Notes: a model not told the origin generated them from the sequence alone. 64,000 nucleotides of DNA from Pararhodobacter zhoushanensis (GCF_025949695.1 NZ_JAPDFL010000001.1:2421501-2485500), one strand, 5' to 3'. Positions 28,545 to 37,732 are shown, counted from the stretch's first letter. Made by a program: numbers and translations.

Positions 28545-28846
28545 AGCGCACCCATGACTTTGGCGTTGAAGCCATAGACGGTGCGACTGCCCTGATAGGG
28601 GATCAGATTGACCTCGCGCGTTTGCCCCGGCTCGAAGCGCACGGCGGTGCCGGCGGGAATGTCCAGCCTCTGGCCGCGCGCGGCCTCGCGGTCAAAGCTG
28701 AGACCGGGGTTGGTTTCGGCAAAATGGTAATGCGAGCCGACCTGCACGGGCCGGTCGCCGGTATTGGCGACCGTGAGCGTGGTGACGGGGGCGTCGGGGT
28801 TGAGGATGATGTCGCCGGGGGCGGCGAAAATCTCTCCGGGGATCAT
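28541..28846 (-). CDS. ureB: Urease subunit beta
   Basis: The 101-residue subunit has the canonical start MIPGEIF, then [40 protein letters not shown] and the ending [11 protein letters not shown]. It assembles with UreA and UreC into the urease heterotrimer. It is encoded separately from ureA, which is normal outside Helicobacter. The HupE/UreJ gene lies immediately upstream and the phasin-like gene overlaps downstream. Confidence 0.98.
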   Translation of the reverse strand: MIPGEIFAAPGDIILNPDAPVTTLTVANTGDRPVQVGSHYHFAETNPGLSFDREAARGQRLDIPAGTAVRFEPGQTREVNLIPYQGSRTVYGFNAKVMGAL

Positions 28847-28855
28847 GGCATGTCC

Positions 28856-29410
28856 TTACACAAGGGCCAGCGCAAGGCCCGCCAAAGCGGCGGCCCCGCC
28901 CAGCGAGCGCGTGGTCAGGGCAGAAAGGCTGCGCCCCATCGCGATACCCGCAGCATGTAGCGCGGCGGTGGCCAAAGCAAAGCCCGCCGCGTAAAGCACC
29001 ATGCCGGTGGCCGGGCCTTCAGCGCCATGCGCCCAGCCATGGGCCAGACCGAACAGCGCGATCATCGGCAGGGTGGCGGCCAGCGGCAGGCGGGTGGCAA
29101 GGGCGGCCAGCACGCCGAGGATGACGATGGAGGCAAGGATCATCGGCTCGACCGCGGGCAGGGTGACGCCGACAAAGCCAAGGGCACCGCCCGCCAGCAT
29201 CGCGCCGACAAAACCCAGCGGCATCGCCCAGAGCGCGCGGCCACCGGCCTGCGCGGCCAGCAGTCCCACCGCGAGCATCGCCAGCACGTGATCCAGCCCG
29301 CCCAGCGGGTGCGCGGCGCCATGGGCGAAGGTGCCAAGGTCATGGGTGCCGTGAGCCAGCGCCAGCGTGGGCGAAAGCAGCAGCATCAGGGCGAGGGGGA
29401 GTGCGCGCAT
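28856..29410 (-). CDS. ureJ: HupE/UreJ family nickel permease
   Basis: The 184-residue protein has a signal-like first segment ending LALAHG and then about six helices. The family motif HGTHDL...HPLGGLDHVLAMLAVGLLA contains the metal-binding HPxxGxDH. A second His-bearing motif, GLAHGWAHGAE, lies in a later helix. HupE/UreJ proteins import nickel (or cobalt) for hydrogenase or urease; its place between ureA and ureB points to nickel supply for urease. Confidence 0.92.
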   Translation of the reverse strand: MRALPLALMLLLSPTLALAHGTHDLGTFAHGAAHPLGGLDHVLAMLAVGLLAAQAGGRALWAMPLGFVGAMLAGGALGFVGVTLPAVEPMILASIVILGVLAALATRLPLAATLPMIALFGLAHGWAHGAEGPATGMVLYAAGFALATAALHAAGIAMGRSLSALTTRSLGGAAALAGLALALV

Positions 29411-29420
29411 GGGGAACCTC

Positions 29421-29723
29421 TTAGCGGATCGGGTGGTGAACGGTGACGAGTTTGGTGCCGTCGGGGAACGTCGCCTCGACCTGCACGGAATGGATCATTT
29501 CGGGGATGCCGGACATGCATTGCTCGGCGGTGATCACATGCGCGCCGGTTTCCATCAGTTCGGCCACCGGGCGGCCGTCGCGGGCGCCCTCGACGACGAA
29601 ATCGGTGATCAGCGCGATGGCCTCGGGGTGGTTGAGCTTGACGCCGCGCGCCAGCCGTCCACGCGCCACCATGGCCGCAAGGCTGATCAGCAGCTTGTCC
29701 TTTTCGCGGGGGGTAAGGTTCAT
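29421..29723 (-). CDS. ureA: Urease subunit gamma
   Basis: The 100-residue subunit is full length and typical: [51 protein letters not shown], and the end [18 protein letters not shown]. It follows ureD with a 9-base gap and precedes the nickel permease gene. Confidence 0.98.
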   Translation of the reverse strand: MNLTPREKDKLLISLAAMVARGRLARGVKLNHPEAIALITDFVVEGARDGRPVAELMETGAHVITAEQCMSGIPEMIHSVQVEATFPDGTKLVTVHHPIR

Positions 29724-29732
29724 GCCTGTCTC

Positions 29733-30527
29733 CTAGATCTGCCAGACGCGGGGCAGGCTGCCAGTGTTAGCAGGTCGCAACACGGATACCAGCCGTGCGA
29801 TCTGCCGTCTGAGCGGCCAGCCGTCGGCGGCGATCAGCCGCAGCGTCAGTTTTCCGTCGAACGCCGAGGCAGCACCGCGCACACCCGGCTCGTTCAGTGT
29901 GGCGCGCACCGGACCCAGCGCATCCTCGGCCCCCTGCGCGACCAGCGCGATCGAGGCAAAGGCGCGCGCGCCCTGCAGCGTGGCGGGGCCGGTCAGGGTG
30001 CCACCGTGCATTTTCAGCGGCTCGACCAGCACGGGCTTGCCTGCGCGCAGAATCTCGCGCCGGTCGGTCAGGGTGAAGTCGCGCACCGTCTCGCCCATCG
30101 CGGCGCGGCCCAGCACGATGGCCTCCAGCAGCAGACACTCGGCCTGCGGGCCCAAGCTGATGCGGGTGTGGCGGCGCAGGGCCGAGCGGTCGAAAAGGAT
30201 GGTTTCCTGCGGCAGCCAGTCGAGCCTGCCGTGGCTGATATCCAGCGAGACGCTCATCTGCGCCGTGCCCTCGCTGGCGCGGTAGGCGCGCTCGGCGGTC
30301 TGGGTGGTGGCGGTGGTGTCACTGTCGGTCTGCAGGGCAAAGGACAGTCGGTCGCCGCCGGTCAACCCGCCGGATGTATTGAGAAAAACCACCTCAGGCC
30401 GCGCGCCGGTCAGCGGAATCGCCTTGGCCGAGCCTTGGGTATAAAGCCGCTTGAGCCGCCCGCCCGCCATCACGACATCGGCCGAGCCGCGCGTGCGCTG
30501 GTGAAGGGGCGGGGTTTGGGCGTTCAT
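29733..30527 (-). CDS. ureD: Urease accessory protein UreD
   Basis: UreD is the scaffold that docks UreF and UreG on apo-urease. The start at 30527 (MNAQTPP) is preferred because GGAGAT lies just upstream; an alternative ATG at 30542 would add five residues. The 264 residues contain SGGLTGGDRL, QTAERAYRASEG, LDWLPQETILFDRSALRRHTRI, and VLGRAAMGETV. It heads the structural urease operon. Confidence 0.96.
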   Translation of the reverse strand: MNAQTPPLHQRTRGSADVVMAGGRLKRLYTQGSAKAIPLTGARPEVVFLNTSGGLTGGDRLSFALQTDSDTTATTQTAERAYRASEGTAQMSVSLDISHGRLDWLPQETILFDRSALRRHTRISLGPQAECLLLEAIVLGRAAMGETVRDFTLTDRREILRAGKPVLVEPLKMHGGTLTGPATLQGARAFASIALVAQGAEDALGPVRATLNEPGVRGAASAFDGKLTLRLIAADGWPLRRQIARLVSVLRPANTGSLPRVWQI

Positions 30528-30769
30528 GGGATCTCCGTTCATGCAAGCTCAAGCTTGTGCGGCGGCTGGGTTCAAGACGGGACGAACGGCGGGCGTTTGC
30601 TGCTTTGGCGGGCATCGTGTAGATGCCTATGTCTTAGGCGCTTCGCTCAATTTCCGGGCGAAACGGGAAGCGGCGCCGACACAGTTCGCGCTTTCGCCGG
30701 ATGCGGATTTTTGCCAGCATGGCGGGGAGTTTGCGGGGCCTTTGGTGCCCCTGACGGCGAGAGAGTGTG

Positions 30770-31648
30770 ATGCAGCCAGATGCCCGCTGGGCCTTTGCCC
30801 GATACTGCGCGATTGCGCATCATTACCCCCGGCCCGGGCGGATCTTTCCGCCGTTCAGTGCCAGGATTGACGACCTGCGCGGCGTGATTGATCGCTATGA
30901 CGGCTTCATTCTGGACGCGTTCGGCGTGCTGAATGTGGGCGACGGCGTGCTGCCGCAGGCCGTCGAGCGGATCGCGCAGATGCGCGCGGCGGGCAAGCGC
31001 GTGGTGGTGCTGACCAACGGTGCCTCGGCCACGCGGGACGAGGCGCTGGCGAAGTACCACAGCTGGGGCTTTGATTTCACCGCCGATGAGGTGATCGCCA
31101 GCCGCGATCTGGCCGGTGCGGCGCTGGCCGGGCGTGGCGGGGTCTGGGCGGCGATTGCCCCTGAAGGCGCCGGGTTCGACGACCTGCCGGGCGACGTGCG
31201 GGCGCTGGACGCGGGGTTGCTGGACAGCGCGGACGGGTTCTTGTTTCTGGGCTCGCAGGGCTGGGATGACGCCAAACAGGCGGCGTTGGTGGCGGCGCTA
31301 ACGGCGCGTCCGCGCCCGGTGATCTGCGCCAATCCTGATGTGGTGGCCCCGCGCGAAGGCGGGTTCACCTGGGAGCCGGGGCATTATGCGGTGGATCTGC
31401 CGGTGCCGGTCGAGTTCTACGGCAAGCCGTTTGGCGGGGCGTTCGAGGCGGCGCTCAAGGCGCTGGACCTGCCTGCCAAGCGCGTGGCGATGGTCGGCGA
31501 CTCGCTGCATACCGACATTCTGGGCGGGCGCGCGGCGGGGTGTTTTACCGTGCTCATCCAGTCGCACGGGTTCTTCAAAGGCGTCGATCCCAAGGCGTTC
31601 ATCGCCGCCAGCGGGCTGGTGCCGGATTTCATCGCGGCTGAGACATGA
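30770..31648 (+). CDS. HAD-superfamily IIA phosphatase
   Basis: The 292-residue protein is a haloacid dehalogenase-like hydrolase of subfamily IIA (NagD-like). Motif I is FILDAFGVLNVGDG, close to the usual DxDG(V/T) pattern; motif II VVVLTNGAS; motif III/IV near EFYGKPFG and MVGDSLHTDILGG. A GTG three bases upstream could also start it. It probably dephosphorylates a small metabolite. Its stop overlaps the trmO start by 4 bases. Confidence 0.85.
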   Translation: MQPDARWAFARYCAIAHHYPRPGRIFPPFSARIDDLRGVIDRYDGFILDAFGVLNVGDGVLPQAVERIAQMRAAGKRVVVLTNGASATRDEALAKYHSWGFDFTADEVIASRDLAGAALAGRGGVWAAIAPEGAGFDDLPGDVRALDAGLLDSADGFLFLGSQGWDDAKQAALVAALTARPRPVICANPDVVAPREGGFTWEPGHYAVDLPVPVEFYGKPFGGAFEAALKALDLPAKRVAMVGDSLHTDILGGRAAGCFTVLIQSHGFFKGVDPKAFIAASGLVPDFIAAET

Positions 31649-32094
31649 CGCACAAGCCGTTGAAACCGAATGAGGAAGTGACCGACGCCATCCTGGGCGC
31701 GGATGCCAGCCTTGGGTTCATTGGCCATGTCGAGACGCCTTACAAGACGCTCTCGGAGTGCCCCAAGCGTGTCGGAGCTGACGGGCCGGAGTGCGCGGTG
31801 GTGCTGAATGCGCCGTGGGATCGGGCCTTGCAGGGGATCGAGCAATTTGAGTGGATCGAGTTGTTCTTGTGGTTCCACAAGGCGCGCCGCGATCTGCTGA
31901 TCATCGAGCCCAACCACGGCAACGGTCCGCGCGGCGTGTTCTCGCTGCGCTCACCGGTGCGGCCCAATCCGATTGCGGTGACGACGGTGACCCTGATCGC
32001 GCGGCAGGGCAACCGGCTGATCGTGCGCGGGCTGGAAGCGCTGGATGGCACGCCCCTGCTTGATCTCAAGCCGGGGCGGTGTCCGTTGGCGTAG
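31645..32094 (+). CDS. trmO: tRNA (N6-threonylcarbamoyladenosine37-N6)-methyltransferase TrmO-like
   Basis: The 149-residue protein has the TrmO (TsaA/UPF0066) fold, which methylates t6A37 of tRNA-Thr with SAM. Landmarks are GFIGHVETPYKT, LFLWFHKARRD, and GVFSLRSPVRPNPIAVTTV, the conserved SxxRPNPIG-type loop. It lacks the long C-terminal domain of the E. coli enzyme, as do many alphaproteobacterial versions. It is coupled to the HAD gene by ATGA. Confidence 0.88.
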   Translation: MTHKPLKPNEEVTDAILGADASLGFIGHVETPYKTLSECPKRVGADGPECAVVLNAPWDRALQGIEQFEWIELFLWFHKARRDLLIIEPNHGNGPRGVFSLRSPVRPNPIAVTTVTLIARQGNRLIVRGLEALDGTPLLDLKPGRCPLA

Positions 32095-33603
32095 TTACTC
32101 GGCCTGCGGTGCGGGCGTGCGGCCCGACAGCGGGATTTCGCGCAGGATCAGCGCGACGATCAGACCCAGCACACCGAAGGCCGCGACGACCCAGTAGATC
32201 GGGGCGATGGCGTCGACGATATGCGTGGCGATGCCGGCGCGGATCGCCGGGTCGAGCTGCGCGAGCGCCTGCGGGCCCATCTCGGCCGAGAAGTTCAGCC
32301 CGCCTGCCTGCGCGGCCAGCCGCGCGGTCATCATCGCGCCGAACATGGCGACCGCCAGCGAGCCACCGATCTGCCGGAACATGACGCCCGAGGACGTGGC
32401 CGTGCCCAGTTGCGCGCGCGGCACGGCGTTCTGCACGGCGGTGGTCAGCACCGGGAAACACAGGCCCATGCCAAAGCCGAAAAGCACGATCATGGCCGAG
32501 AAGCCCCAGGTCGACGTCTCGACCGAGATCTGCGCCAGCAGCACGCCGCCGATGGCAAGAATGGTCATGCCGACAATCGGCAGGATCCGGTAGCGCCCGC
32601 TGCGGCGCATATAGGTGCCCGCAACCGTGGTGGCGGCGACGATACCCAGCGTCATCGGGGCCAGCAGCAAGCCCGAGATCATCGGGCTCACGCCGCGCGC
32701 GACCTGCAGATACAGCGGCAGGAACGTCACCGCCCCCAGCATCGCCGCGCCGGTCAGGAAGCTCAGCATCGAGGTGGTGGTAAAGACGTTCAGATTGAAC
32801 AGCTCAAGCGGCAGGATCGGTTCGACCGCGCGGCGCTCAATCAGGATGAACGCCACCAGCGCCACCAGCGACAAAGCACCCAGCCCATAGGTTTCCAGCG
32901 AATCCCAAGGCAGCGTATTGCCCCCCAGCGCGGTCATCAGCGTCACCGAAGCCAGCGTGAGCGACAGGGCCGCAGCGCCCGCCCAGTCGATCTTGTGCTT
33001 CTTGGTGGCGGTATGAGCCGGGAAGCTCATGGCGAAGCCGATCACGGCCAGAATGCCCAGCGGCACGTTGATCAGGAAGATCCAGTGCCAGCTGAACTGC
33101 TCGACGAAATAGCCGCCGATCAGCGGCCCGACCATCGACGAGATCGAGAAGACAGCCGCAAACATGCCTTGGATCTTGCCGCGCTCCTTGGCGGTGAGCA
33201 CGTCGCCCACCACCGACAGGGCAAGCACGAACAGCCCGCCGCCGCCAAGGCCCTGAATGGCGCGCGAGACGATGAGGAACGTCATGCTGCCCGCCAGCCC
33301 GCAGAGCAACGAGCCGATCAGGAACAGCCCGACCGACACAAAGACCATGATCCGGCGGCCATAAAGGTCGCCCAGTTTGCCATAAAGCGGCGCTGCCACG
33401 GTCGAGGCGAGGATATAGGCGGTGACGACCCAGCTGAGGTGTTCGAGCCCGCCCAGATCCGAGACGATGGTGGGCAGGGCCGTCGATACGATGGTCTGAT
33501 CAAGCGCTGCGAGCAGCAAAAGCGTGGCGACAGACGCGATGACCAGCCGGACCGACCGGACAGCGGTGGGGGTGACGTCTTGAGGCGTGGGGGAGGATGT
33601 CAT
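32095..33603 (-). CDS. MFS drug exporter, DHA2 (EmrB/QacA) type
   Basis: The ATG at 33603 gives 502 residues with about 14 helices. DHA2 signatures include LDQTIVSTALPTIVSDLGG in helix 1 (motif D1), YGKLGDLYGRR (motif A) and GPLIGGYF (motif C, the antiporter motif). It uses the proton gradient to export hydrophobic or amphipathic compounds. The stop codon directly abuts trmO. The Rrf2 regulator gene lies 160 bases upstream on the same strand. Confidence 0.9.
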   Translation of the reverse strand: MTSSPTPQDVTPTAVRSVRLVIASVATLLLLAALDQTIVSTALPTIVSDLGGLEHLSWVVTAYILASTVAAPLYGKLGDLYGRRIMVFVSVGLFLIGSLLCGLAGSMTFLIVSRAIQGLGGGGLFVLALSVVGDVLTAKERGKIQGMFAAVFSISSMVGPLIGGYFVEQFSWHWIFLINVPLGILAVIGFAMSFPAHTATKKHKIDWAGAAALSLTLASVTLMTALGGNTLPWDSLETYGLGALSLVALVAFILIERRAVEPILPLELFNLNVFTTTSMLSFLTGAAMLGAVTFLPLYLQVARGVSPMISGLLLAPMTLGIVAATTVAGTYMRRSGRYRILPIVGMTILAIGGVLLAQISVETSTWGFSAMIVLFGFGMGLCFPVLTTAVQNAVPRAQLGTATSSGVMFRQIGGSLAVAMFGAMMTARLAAQAGGLNFSAEMGPQALAQLDPAIRAGIATHIVDAIAPIYWVVAAFGVLGLIVALILREIPLSGRTPAPQAE

Positions 33604-33764
33604 GTTGAAAATACCAAACCTGAAATGCGAAACCGTCAGACGGCGCGCGGCCCGCGACACATAGTCCCGCGCGCCAGAGTCGATCAAGAGCGCGTAAGAA
33701 TTTAATTTGTGAAGTTTTGTGTACGCGCGCGCGCCTGACGCTGCTGCCCATGCCAGCAGCGCCG

Positions 33765-34229
33765 CTAAGCGGTTCTGCGCACGTCCTGCGCGTTGCCGCC
33801 CCTGGTCAGTACGTCAACCAGCGCGGCGTTGCCGTCAATCAGGTCGTGCACCGTATAGCGGTCAAGGCTGCTGTAGAAGGCATCGAGCGCCTCGCACAGC
33901 AACCCTTTCAGCCGACAGACCGTGACCAACGGGCAGGTGTTGCGCTTGTCATCCATGCATTCCGCGAAGGGCAGATCAGCCTCGAACAAACGGATCACCG
34001 TGCCGACGCCGATCTCGGCCGCAGGTTTGGCCAGCGCGATACCGCCCCCGCGCCCCCGGCTGGTGGCCAGAAACCCGCCGCTTTCCAGTTGATTGACCAC
34101 CTGCGCGACATGGTGAAACGAGGCGTTGCAGGCGCTTGCCACATCGGCGGTGCGCAAGCTGACGGGGAACTGCGTGGCGCAATGCATCAAGGTGCGCATC
34201 GCAAGATTGGTTCTAAGGGTCAAACGCAT
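33765..34229 (-). CDS. nsrR: Rrf2-family nitric-oxide sensor NsrR
   Basis: The ATG at 34229 gives 154 residues. The N-terminal winged helix is MRLTLRTNLAMRTLMHCA, with ASFHHVAQVVNQLESGGFL as recognition helix. Three cysteines arranged C-x7-C-x5-C (ECMDDKRNTC...CRLKG) bind an iron-sulfur cluster in the NsrR pattern, and SSLDRYTVHDLI matches the NsrR C-terminus. NsrR represses nitric-oxide detoxification genes until NO attacks the cluster. No such target gene is adjacent; an FNR-like box lies upstream. Confidence 0.85.
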   Translation of the reverse strand: MRLTLRTNLAMRTLMHCATQFPVSLRTADVASACNASFHHVAQVVNQLESGGFLATSRGRGGGIALAKPAAEIGVGTVIRLFEADLPFAECMDDKRNTCPLVTVCRLKGLLCEALDAFYSSLDRYTVHDLIDGNAALVDVLTRGGNAQDVRRTA

Positions 34230-34305
34230 AAAAAAACTAGCCCTGCACGACGCGCAAATCTGCGCTTTGAATGCGGCTTTCTTAGCGTCTGATCGTGCGG
34301 CGGCC

Positions 34306-34319
34306 ATGATCCAGATCAA
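34306..34319 (-). promoter_or_regulatory. FNR/Nnr-like box upstream of nsrR
   Basis: The minus-strand sequence TTGATCTGGATCAT matches the FNR consensus TTGAT-N4-ATCAA with one mismatch at the last base. Its centre is about 83 bases from the nsrR start codon. An oxygen- or NO-responsive Crp/Fnr regulator could act here. Confidence 0.5.
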
Positions 34320-34350
34320 TCAAGGCCGCGCGTCGGCATGATTTGCGCTG

Positions 34351-34599
34351 TCAGGCGAAGGCGCGGGTTTGCGGGTCGACCGGGCGATAGGCGGCGTCCA
34401 GGAGGGGCGCTGAGCGCGGGGCCTCGCTTTCGGGCTGCGTCAGCGAGACGGTCGGCAGGGCCAGACCCGTGCCCGACGGGGCGGTGACGTGTTGGGCGGT
34501 GATCTGCTGCGCGGGGTCGATGCCGGTGTGGCTGGCAAGAGCGGCGCTGCCAGCAAGCTGGGCGGCAAGGATCAGGGCGGCAAGGGGGGTGCGATACAT
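34351..34599 (-). CDS. Small secreted hypothetical protein
   Basis: The 82-residue protein has a signal peptide (MYRTPLAALILAAQLAGSAALA) and a mature part with no recognised domain: IDPAQQITAQHV, SLTQPESEAPRSAPLLDAAYRPVDPQTRAFA. Upstream it carries the palindrome GTTCCCGGGGGAAC, shared with the next secreted-protein gene. Confidence 0.65.
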   Translation of the reverse strand: MYRTPLAALILAAQLAGSAALASHTGIDPAQQITAQHVTAPSGTGLALPTVSLTQPESEAPRSAPLLDAAYRPVDPQTRAFA

Positions 34600-34665
34600 G
34601 GGGTGGCTCCGTGGGGTGTTGGGGTGGGTATGAGATCACCCTAGCCCCGCGTCGGCGTCCGCGCA

Positions 34666-34679
34666 GTTCCCGGGGGAAC
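34666..34679. promoter_or_regulatory. Palindrome GTTCCCGGGGGAAC, copy 1
   Basis: GTTCCC and GGGAAC flank GG, 66 bases upstream of the small secreted protein start at 34599. The flanks CAG and A are also shared with copy 2. Confidence 0.55.
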
Positions 34680-34699
34680 AGTGGCCAGCGGGCCGAATG

Positions 34700-34722
34700 A
34701 AAAAGGGCCCCCGAAGGGGCCC
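34700..34722 (-). terminator. Rho-independent terminator with TTCG loop
   Basis: On the minus strand, GGGCCCC-TTCG-GGGGCCC is followed by TTTTT. It lies 22 bases after the stop of the SH3-domain gene, so that gene and the next secreted-protein gene are separate transcription units. Confidence 0.92.
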
Positions 34723-34744
34723 GCCGTTGCAAAGGTCTTGGCGG

Positions 34745-35071
34745 TCAATAGCGGCGGTACGCGGTGCCCTGCGCCGGGGCTTGATAGGCCGGGGCCTGAT
34801 AGGCGGGTGCCTGATAGGTGCAATGTGCATTGCTTTCGGCGATGTAGCTGCCCGAGAGCCAGCCGTACTGACCCTGCCATTCGGCCCGGACCCAGCCGCT
34901 CTGCCATTCATAGGTCTGGATCACCGCGCAGCGCGGCAGGGTGGCGATGACAGCGTAATAGCTGCTCGGCCCGTCGCGAAAGTTGACACCGGCGGTGGTC
35001 CAGGCGTCCGAGGCAGAGGCGGCGGCGGGGATCAGGGAGAGGGCGGCGGCGATGAGTGCGTTGCGGATCAT
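34745..35071 (-). CDS. Secreted SH3-domain protein with Tyr-Gln-Ala-Pro repeats
   Basis: The start at 35071 gives 108 residues with a signal peptide (MIRNALIAAALSLIPAAASA). A bacterial SH3 domain follows: AGVNFRDGPSSYYAVIATLP, then VRAEWQGQYGWLSGSYI. Such domains bind peptidoglycan or other envelope components. The C-terminus holds three AYQAP repeats, matched by short DNA repeats at about 34775-34815. It ends at a clear terminator and has the shared palindrome upstream. Confidence 0.82.
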   Translation of the reverse strand: MIRNALIAAALSLIPAAASASDAWTTAGVNFRDGPSSYYAVIATLPRCAVIQTYEWQSGWVRAEWQGQYGWLSGSYIAESNAHCTYQAPAYQAPAYQAPAQGTAYRRY

Positions 35072-35145
35072 GGGCTTGGTTCCTTGTGCGGGTTGCGGCG
35101 TTGGTGCCGATGGAACCAACCTAACGGGCGCAGGCTGTGCGCTCA

Positions 35146-35159
35146 GTTCCCGGGGGAAC
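35146..35159. promoter_or_regulatory. Palindrome GTTCCCGGGGGAAC, copy 2
   Basis: The same 14-mer as at 34666-34679, with flanks CTCA and A. It lies 75 bases upstream of the SH3-protein start. In both copies a TAGG-containing stretch follows about 20-25 bases nearer the gene. The GGGAAC half resembles an ECF sigma -35 element, but the matching -10 element is not consistent between copies. Confidence 0.55.
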
Positions 35160-35166
35160 ACTGCAG

Positions 35167-36986
35167 TCAGGGCAGGGTAAAAACCTCAACCGGCCCGAAT
35201 CCGCGCAGCTCCTGCAGGCCAAGGGCGCGCAAAGGCTGCGTGCTTTGCGCCGCGGCGGCGGGGCCGATGATCACGGCGGGCCCCAGCGCCTTGCCCGCCG
35301 CCTCCAGCCGCGCAGCTAGGTTAACGCAGGCACCATGCGCGGTGTAATCGATGCGCGCGCCCGAGCCGACATCGCCCAGAATCGCCGCGCCGGTCTCGAT
35401 CCCGATGCGGGTTCGGCCCAGACCGAGGCTGGCGCGCAGGGCCTCGGTCTGGGCGACGATCTCGGCGGCGGCCCGAAGGGCTGCGTCGACATGGCCGGGC
35501 TGGTCCAGCGGCGCGTTAAAAAGCGCGTGGACCGCATCGCCGACGATTTTGTCGATCATCCCGCCGTGGCGCAGAATCACCGCGCAGACCACGGTGAAAT
35601 AGCGGTCGAGGGCGTCGATCAGGGCTTCGGGCTCCAGCGTGACGGTGGCGGCGGTGAAGCCTTCAAGATCGGTGAAAAGCGCGGTGACGATGCGCCGTTC
35701 CCCACGCAGACGCAGCAGGCCGGGATCATTGGCCAAGCGCGCGACGACGACCGCAGGCAACAGCTGGCCCATCCGTTCGCGCAGGGCGCGCTCGGCCCGG
35801 GCGGTGAGTGCGGCTTGCAGCAGGATCGCGGCGGTGGCGGAAAAAAGCAGCGCGAGCGCGGGCATAAACGGATCATAAAGACGATTGGTGGCAAGATGAG
35901 TCGTCGTCGCGGTCCCGGTCCAGACCAGCGCAAGGGCAAGAGCAAGGGCAACCCCGGTCAACGGGGCAAGGCGCGGCAGCAGGACCGCAAGGATGAGACC
36001 GGCAAGGGCGAGGGCGGCTGCCTCGACCCAGGGCGCGCTGGCGGGGCGCCAGGGGAGCTGGTCGGCGATCAGGTCGGCGGTCAGATCGGCGGCGATCTGG
36101 ACGGACGGATAAAGCGGCCCCAAGGCGGTGGGGCGCAACCCGCCACGTTGCGGCACGGACGAGCCGACGATGACCACGCGGTCGGCAAGGTCGGGAACAG
36201 GGCCGCTGAGCAGGGCAGCCGCGTTGAGCGTGCGCGCTGCGCGCATCGCGGCGGGGCGCGGGCGCAAACGCAGCGTGCCGTCCCTGTCCAGAGGCACGGC
36301 ACGCGGGCCAAGATGCAGGCTCAGCGCGCCACTGGCATCGGCTGCGAGAACCACGGCTGAGGGGGCGCGCGCGCGCCGGGCCAGCTCTACCGGAAGCGAC
36401 GGCCAGGCAAGGGTCGCAACGGTGACGGCGGCGGGAACACGGCGCACGCGGGCTTCGGTGTCGCCGGGCAAGGACAGGCTGGCAAGGGTGACCGGGTCGG
36501 ACAGGAAGGTTTCACAGGGGGCTTCCGCCCCCGGCGCGCTCCACAGCCGCGTGCCCGCATCGCCGCCAAGGGCCAGCGCGGGGGGCGGGCCGGGCAGGGC
36601 CTCGGACTGGTTGGCGAGCAGGAAGCCAAGGACGGTCGCGCTGCGGCTGAGCGTGGCGGTAAGCGCCAGATTGGCCGCGGTTGGCGCGCAGTCCCCTGCA
36701 AAGACCACGTCCCAACCGACGACGCGCGGTGACGCCTCGGCCAGCCGTGCCGCCAGCCGGGCCGAGGCCGCGCGCGACCACGGCACACCGGTGTCATCAG
36801 CGCGCGGGATATCGATGACGGTGACGCCTGGCGTCGGCGGTGCAGGGACCAGAACAAGCAGGGCATCCAGCGCCCGTTCTTGCCATCGAACCAGCGGCGC
36901 GGGTTGCCACGCGATCAGCGCCGCCAGCGCCAGGCAAAGCCCCAGCGCCCCCCTCCGGCCAGCGGACGGCGCGGGGTTTCAGCCAT
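35167..36986 (-). CDS. CHASE2-domain adenylate/guanylate cyclase, frameshifted at a six-G run
   Basis: The catalytic part is a class III nucleotidyl cyclase: FTDLEGFT with the first metal Asp, KIVGDAVHALFNAP with substrate Lys and second Asp, and DYTAHGACVNLAARLE. Upstream are a periplasmic CHASE2 sensor domain and about three helices. The open frame reaches only 36786 with a GTG. In the same frame further 5' lie the missing first helix (GALGLCLALAALIAW) and TPGVTVIDIPRADDTG, but no start codon. The natural ATG at 36986, overlapping the crp stop (ATGGCTGA), is in another frame. One extra base in the run at 36948-36953 joins them exactly. Whether the gene is intact in the cell therefore depends on that run. 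Confidence 0.82.
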
Positions 36987-37668
36987 CCGATCCGGCCTCG
37001 GCCCGCAGCCCGGCTACATGGCACCGCCAGCTGCGTCCGTCGTCAATGATCAACCCTTCGTCGCGGAAATCCTGCAAGACGCGGTTCACCTTGGGCCGGG
37101 TCGCGCCCAGAACGGCGGCCAGCTCTCCTTGCGACAGGCCCAGCGAAAGCCCGGCCTCCTCGGGAATATCGGCCCCGTGCAGCTGTTCGAGCGTGATCAG
37201 CAAGAACCGCGCGACCCGCCCGCGAAGCTGATAAAGCGCAATGGATTCAAGCTGCAACGTGGTGCTGCGCAGCATGCCGGACAGATGCGCCAGCGCCGAG
37301 CGGTAAAACCCTGTGTCAGCCTGTGCCAATGTGTGAAACGCGCTGCGATCCAGAACAAAACCACTGACAGCGCCCACGGCCGTGGCATCGGCCGAACGCG
37401 GGGCACTGTCGAACAGCGCCATCTCCCCCAGAATTTCACCCGGTTCAGAGTGGCGCAGCACCAGCTCGCGCCCGCCCGGCGTGACCAGCGAGATCCGCAC
37501 TCTCCCGCTTTCGAGCGCGACCAGCCAATCGCCGGGGTCATGGCGTTGAAACAGCAGCTCTCCATTGCGCCAATGGCGCGCGCGCGCTGTTGCGGCGACG
37601 GCATCAAGCGCATCCGGGGACAACCCCGAAAAGAGCGCGAAGGATTTCCAGAACCCGCGATTGCGCAT
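36979..37668 (-). CDS. Crp/Fnr-family regulator with cyclic-nucleotide domain
   Basis: The 229-residue protein has an N-terminal cNMP-binding domain with the phosphate-binding cassette GEILGEMALFDSAPRSADATA and a C-terminal helix-turn-helix, LSLGLSQGELAAVLGATRPKVNRVLQDF. There is no cysteine cluster as in FNR, so binding of cAMP or cGMP is the likely signal. It lies between a FecR-domain gene and a CHASE2 cyclase gene, which suggests the cyclase makes its ligand. Its stop overlaps the putative cyclase ATG by 8 bases. Confidence 0.9.
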   Translation of the reverse strand: MRNRGFWKSFALFSGLSPDALDAVAATARARHWRNGELLFQRHDPGDWLVALESGRVRISLVTPGGRELVLRHSEPGEILGEMALFDSAPRSADATAVGAVSGFVLDRSAFHTLAQADTGFYRSALAHLSGMLRSTTLQLESIALYQLRGRVARFLLITLEQLHGADIPEEAGLSLGLSQGELAAVLGATRPKVNRVLQDFRDEGLIIDDGRSWRCHVAGLRAEAGSDG

Positions 37669-37732
37669 GCCGTCCCCTTTGGTGCGGCAATGGTGCCGCA
37701 GGCGGCATCCGGCGTAAAGCCCTCAGGCGGTG

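Noticed and set aside
35146..35159. EcfG-type promoter (GGAAC with a CGTT -10) at the second palindrome
   Set aside because: The spacing to CGTT is about 19 bases, longer than usual, and the first palindrome copy has no CGTT, so a sigma-factor assignment is not supported.
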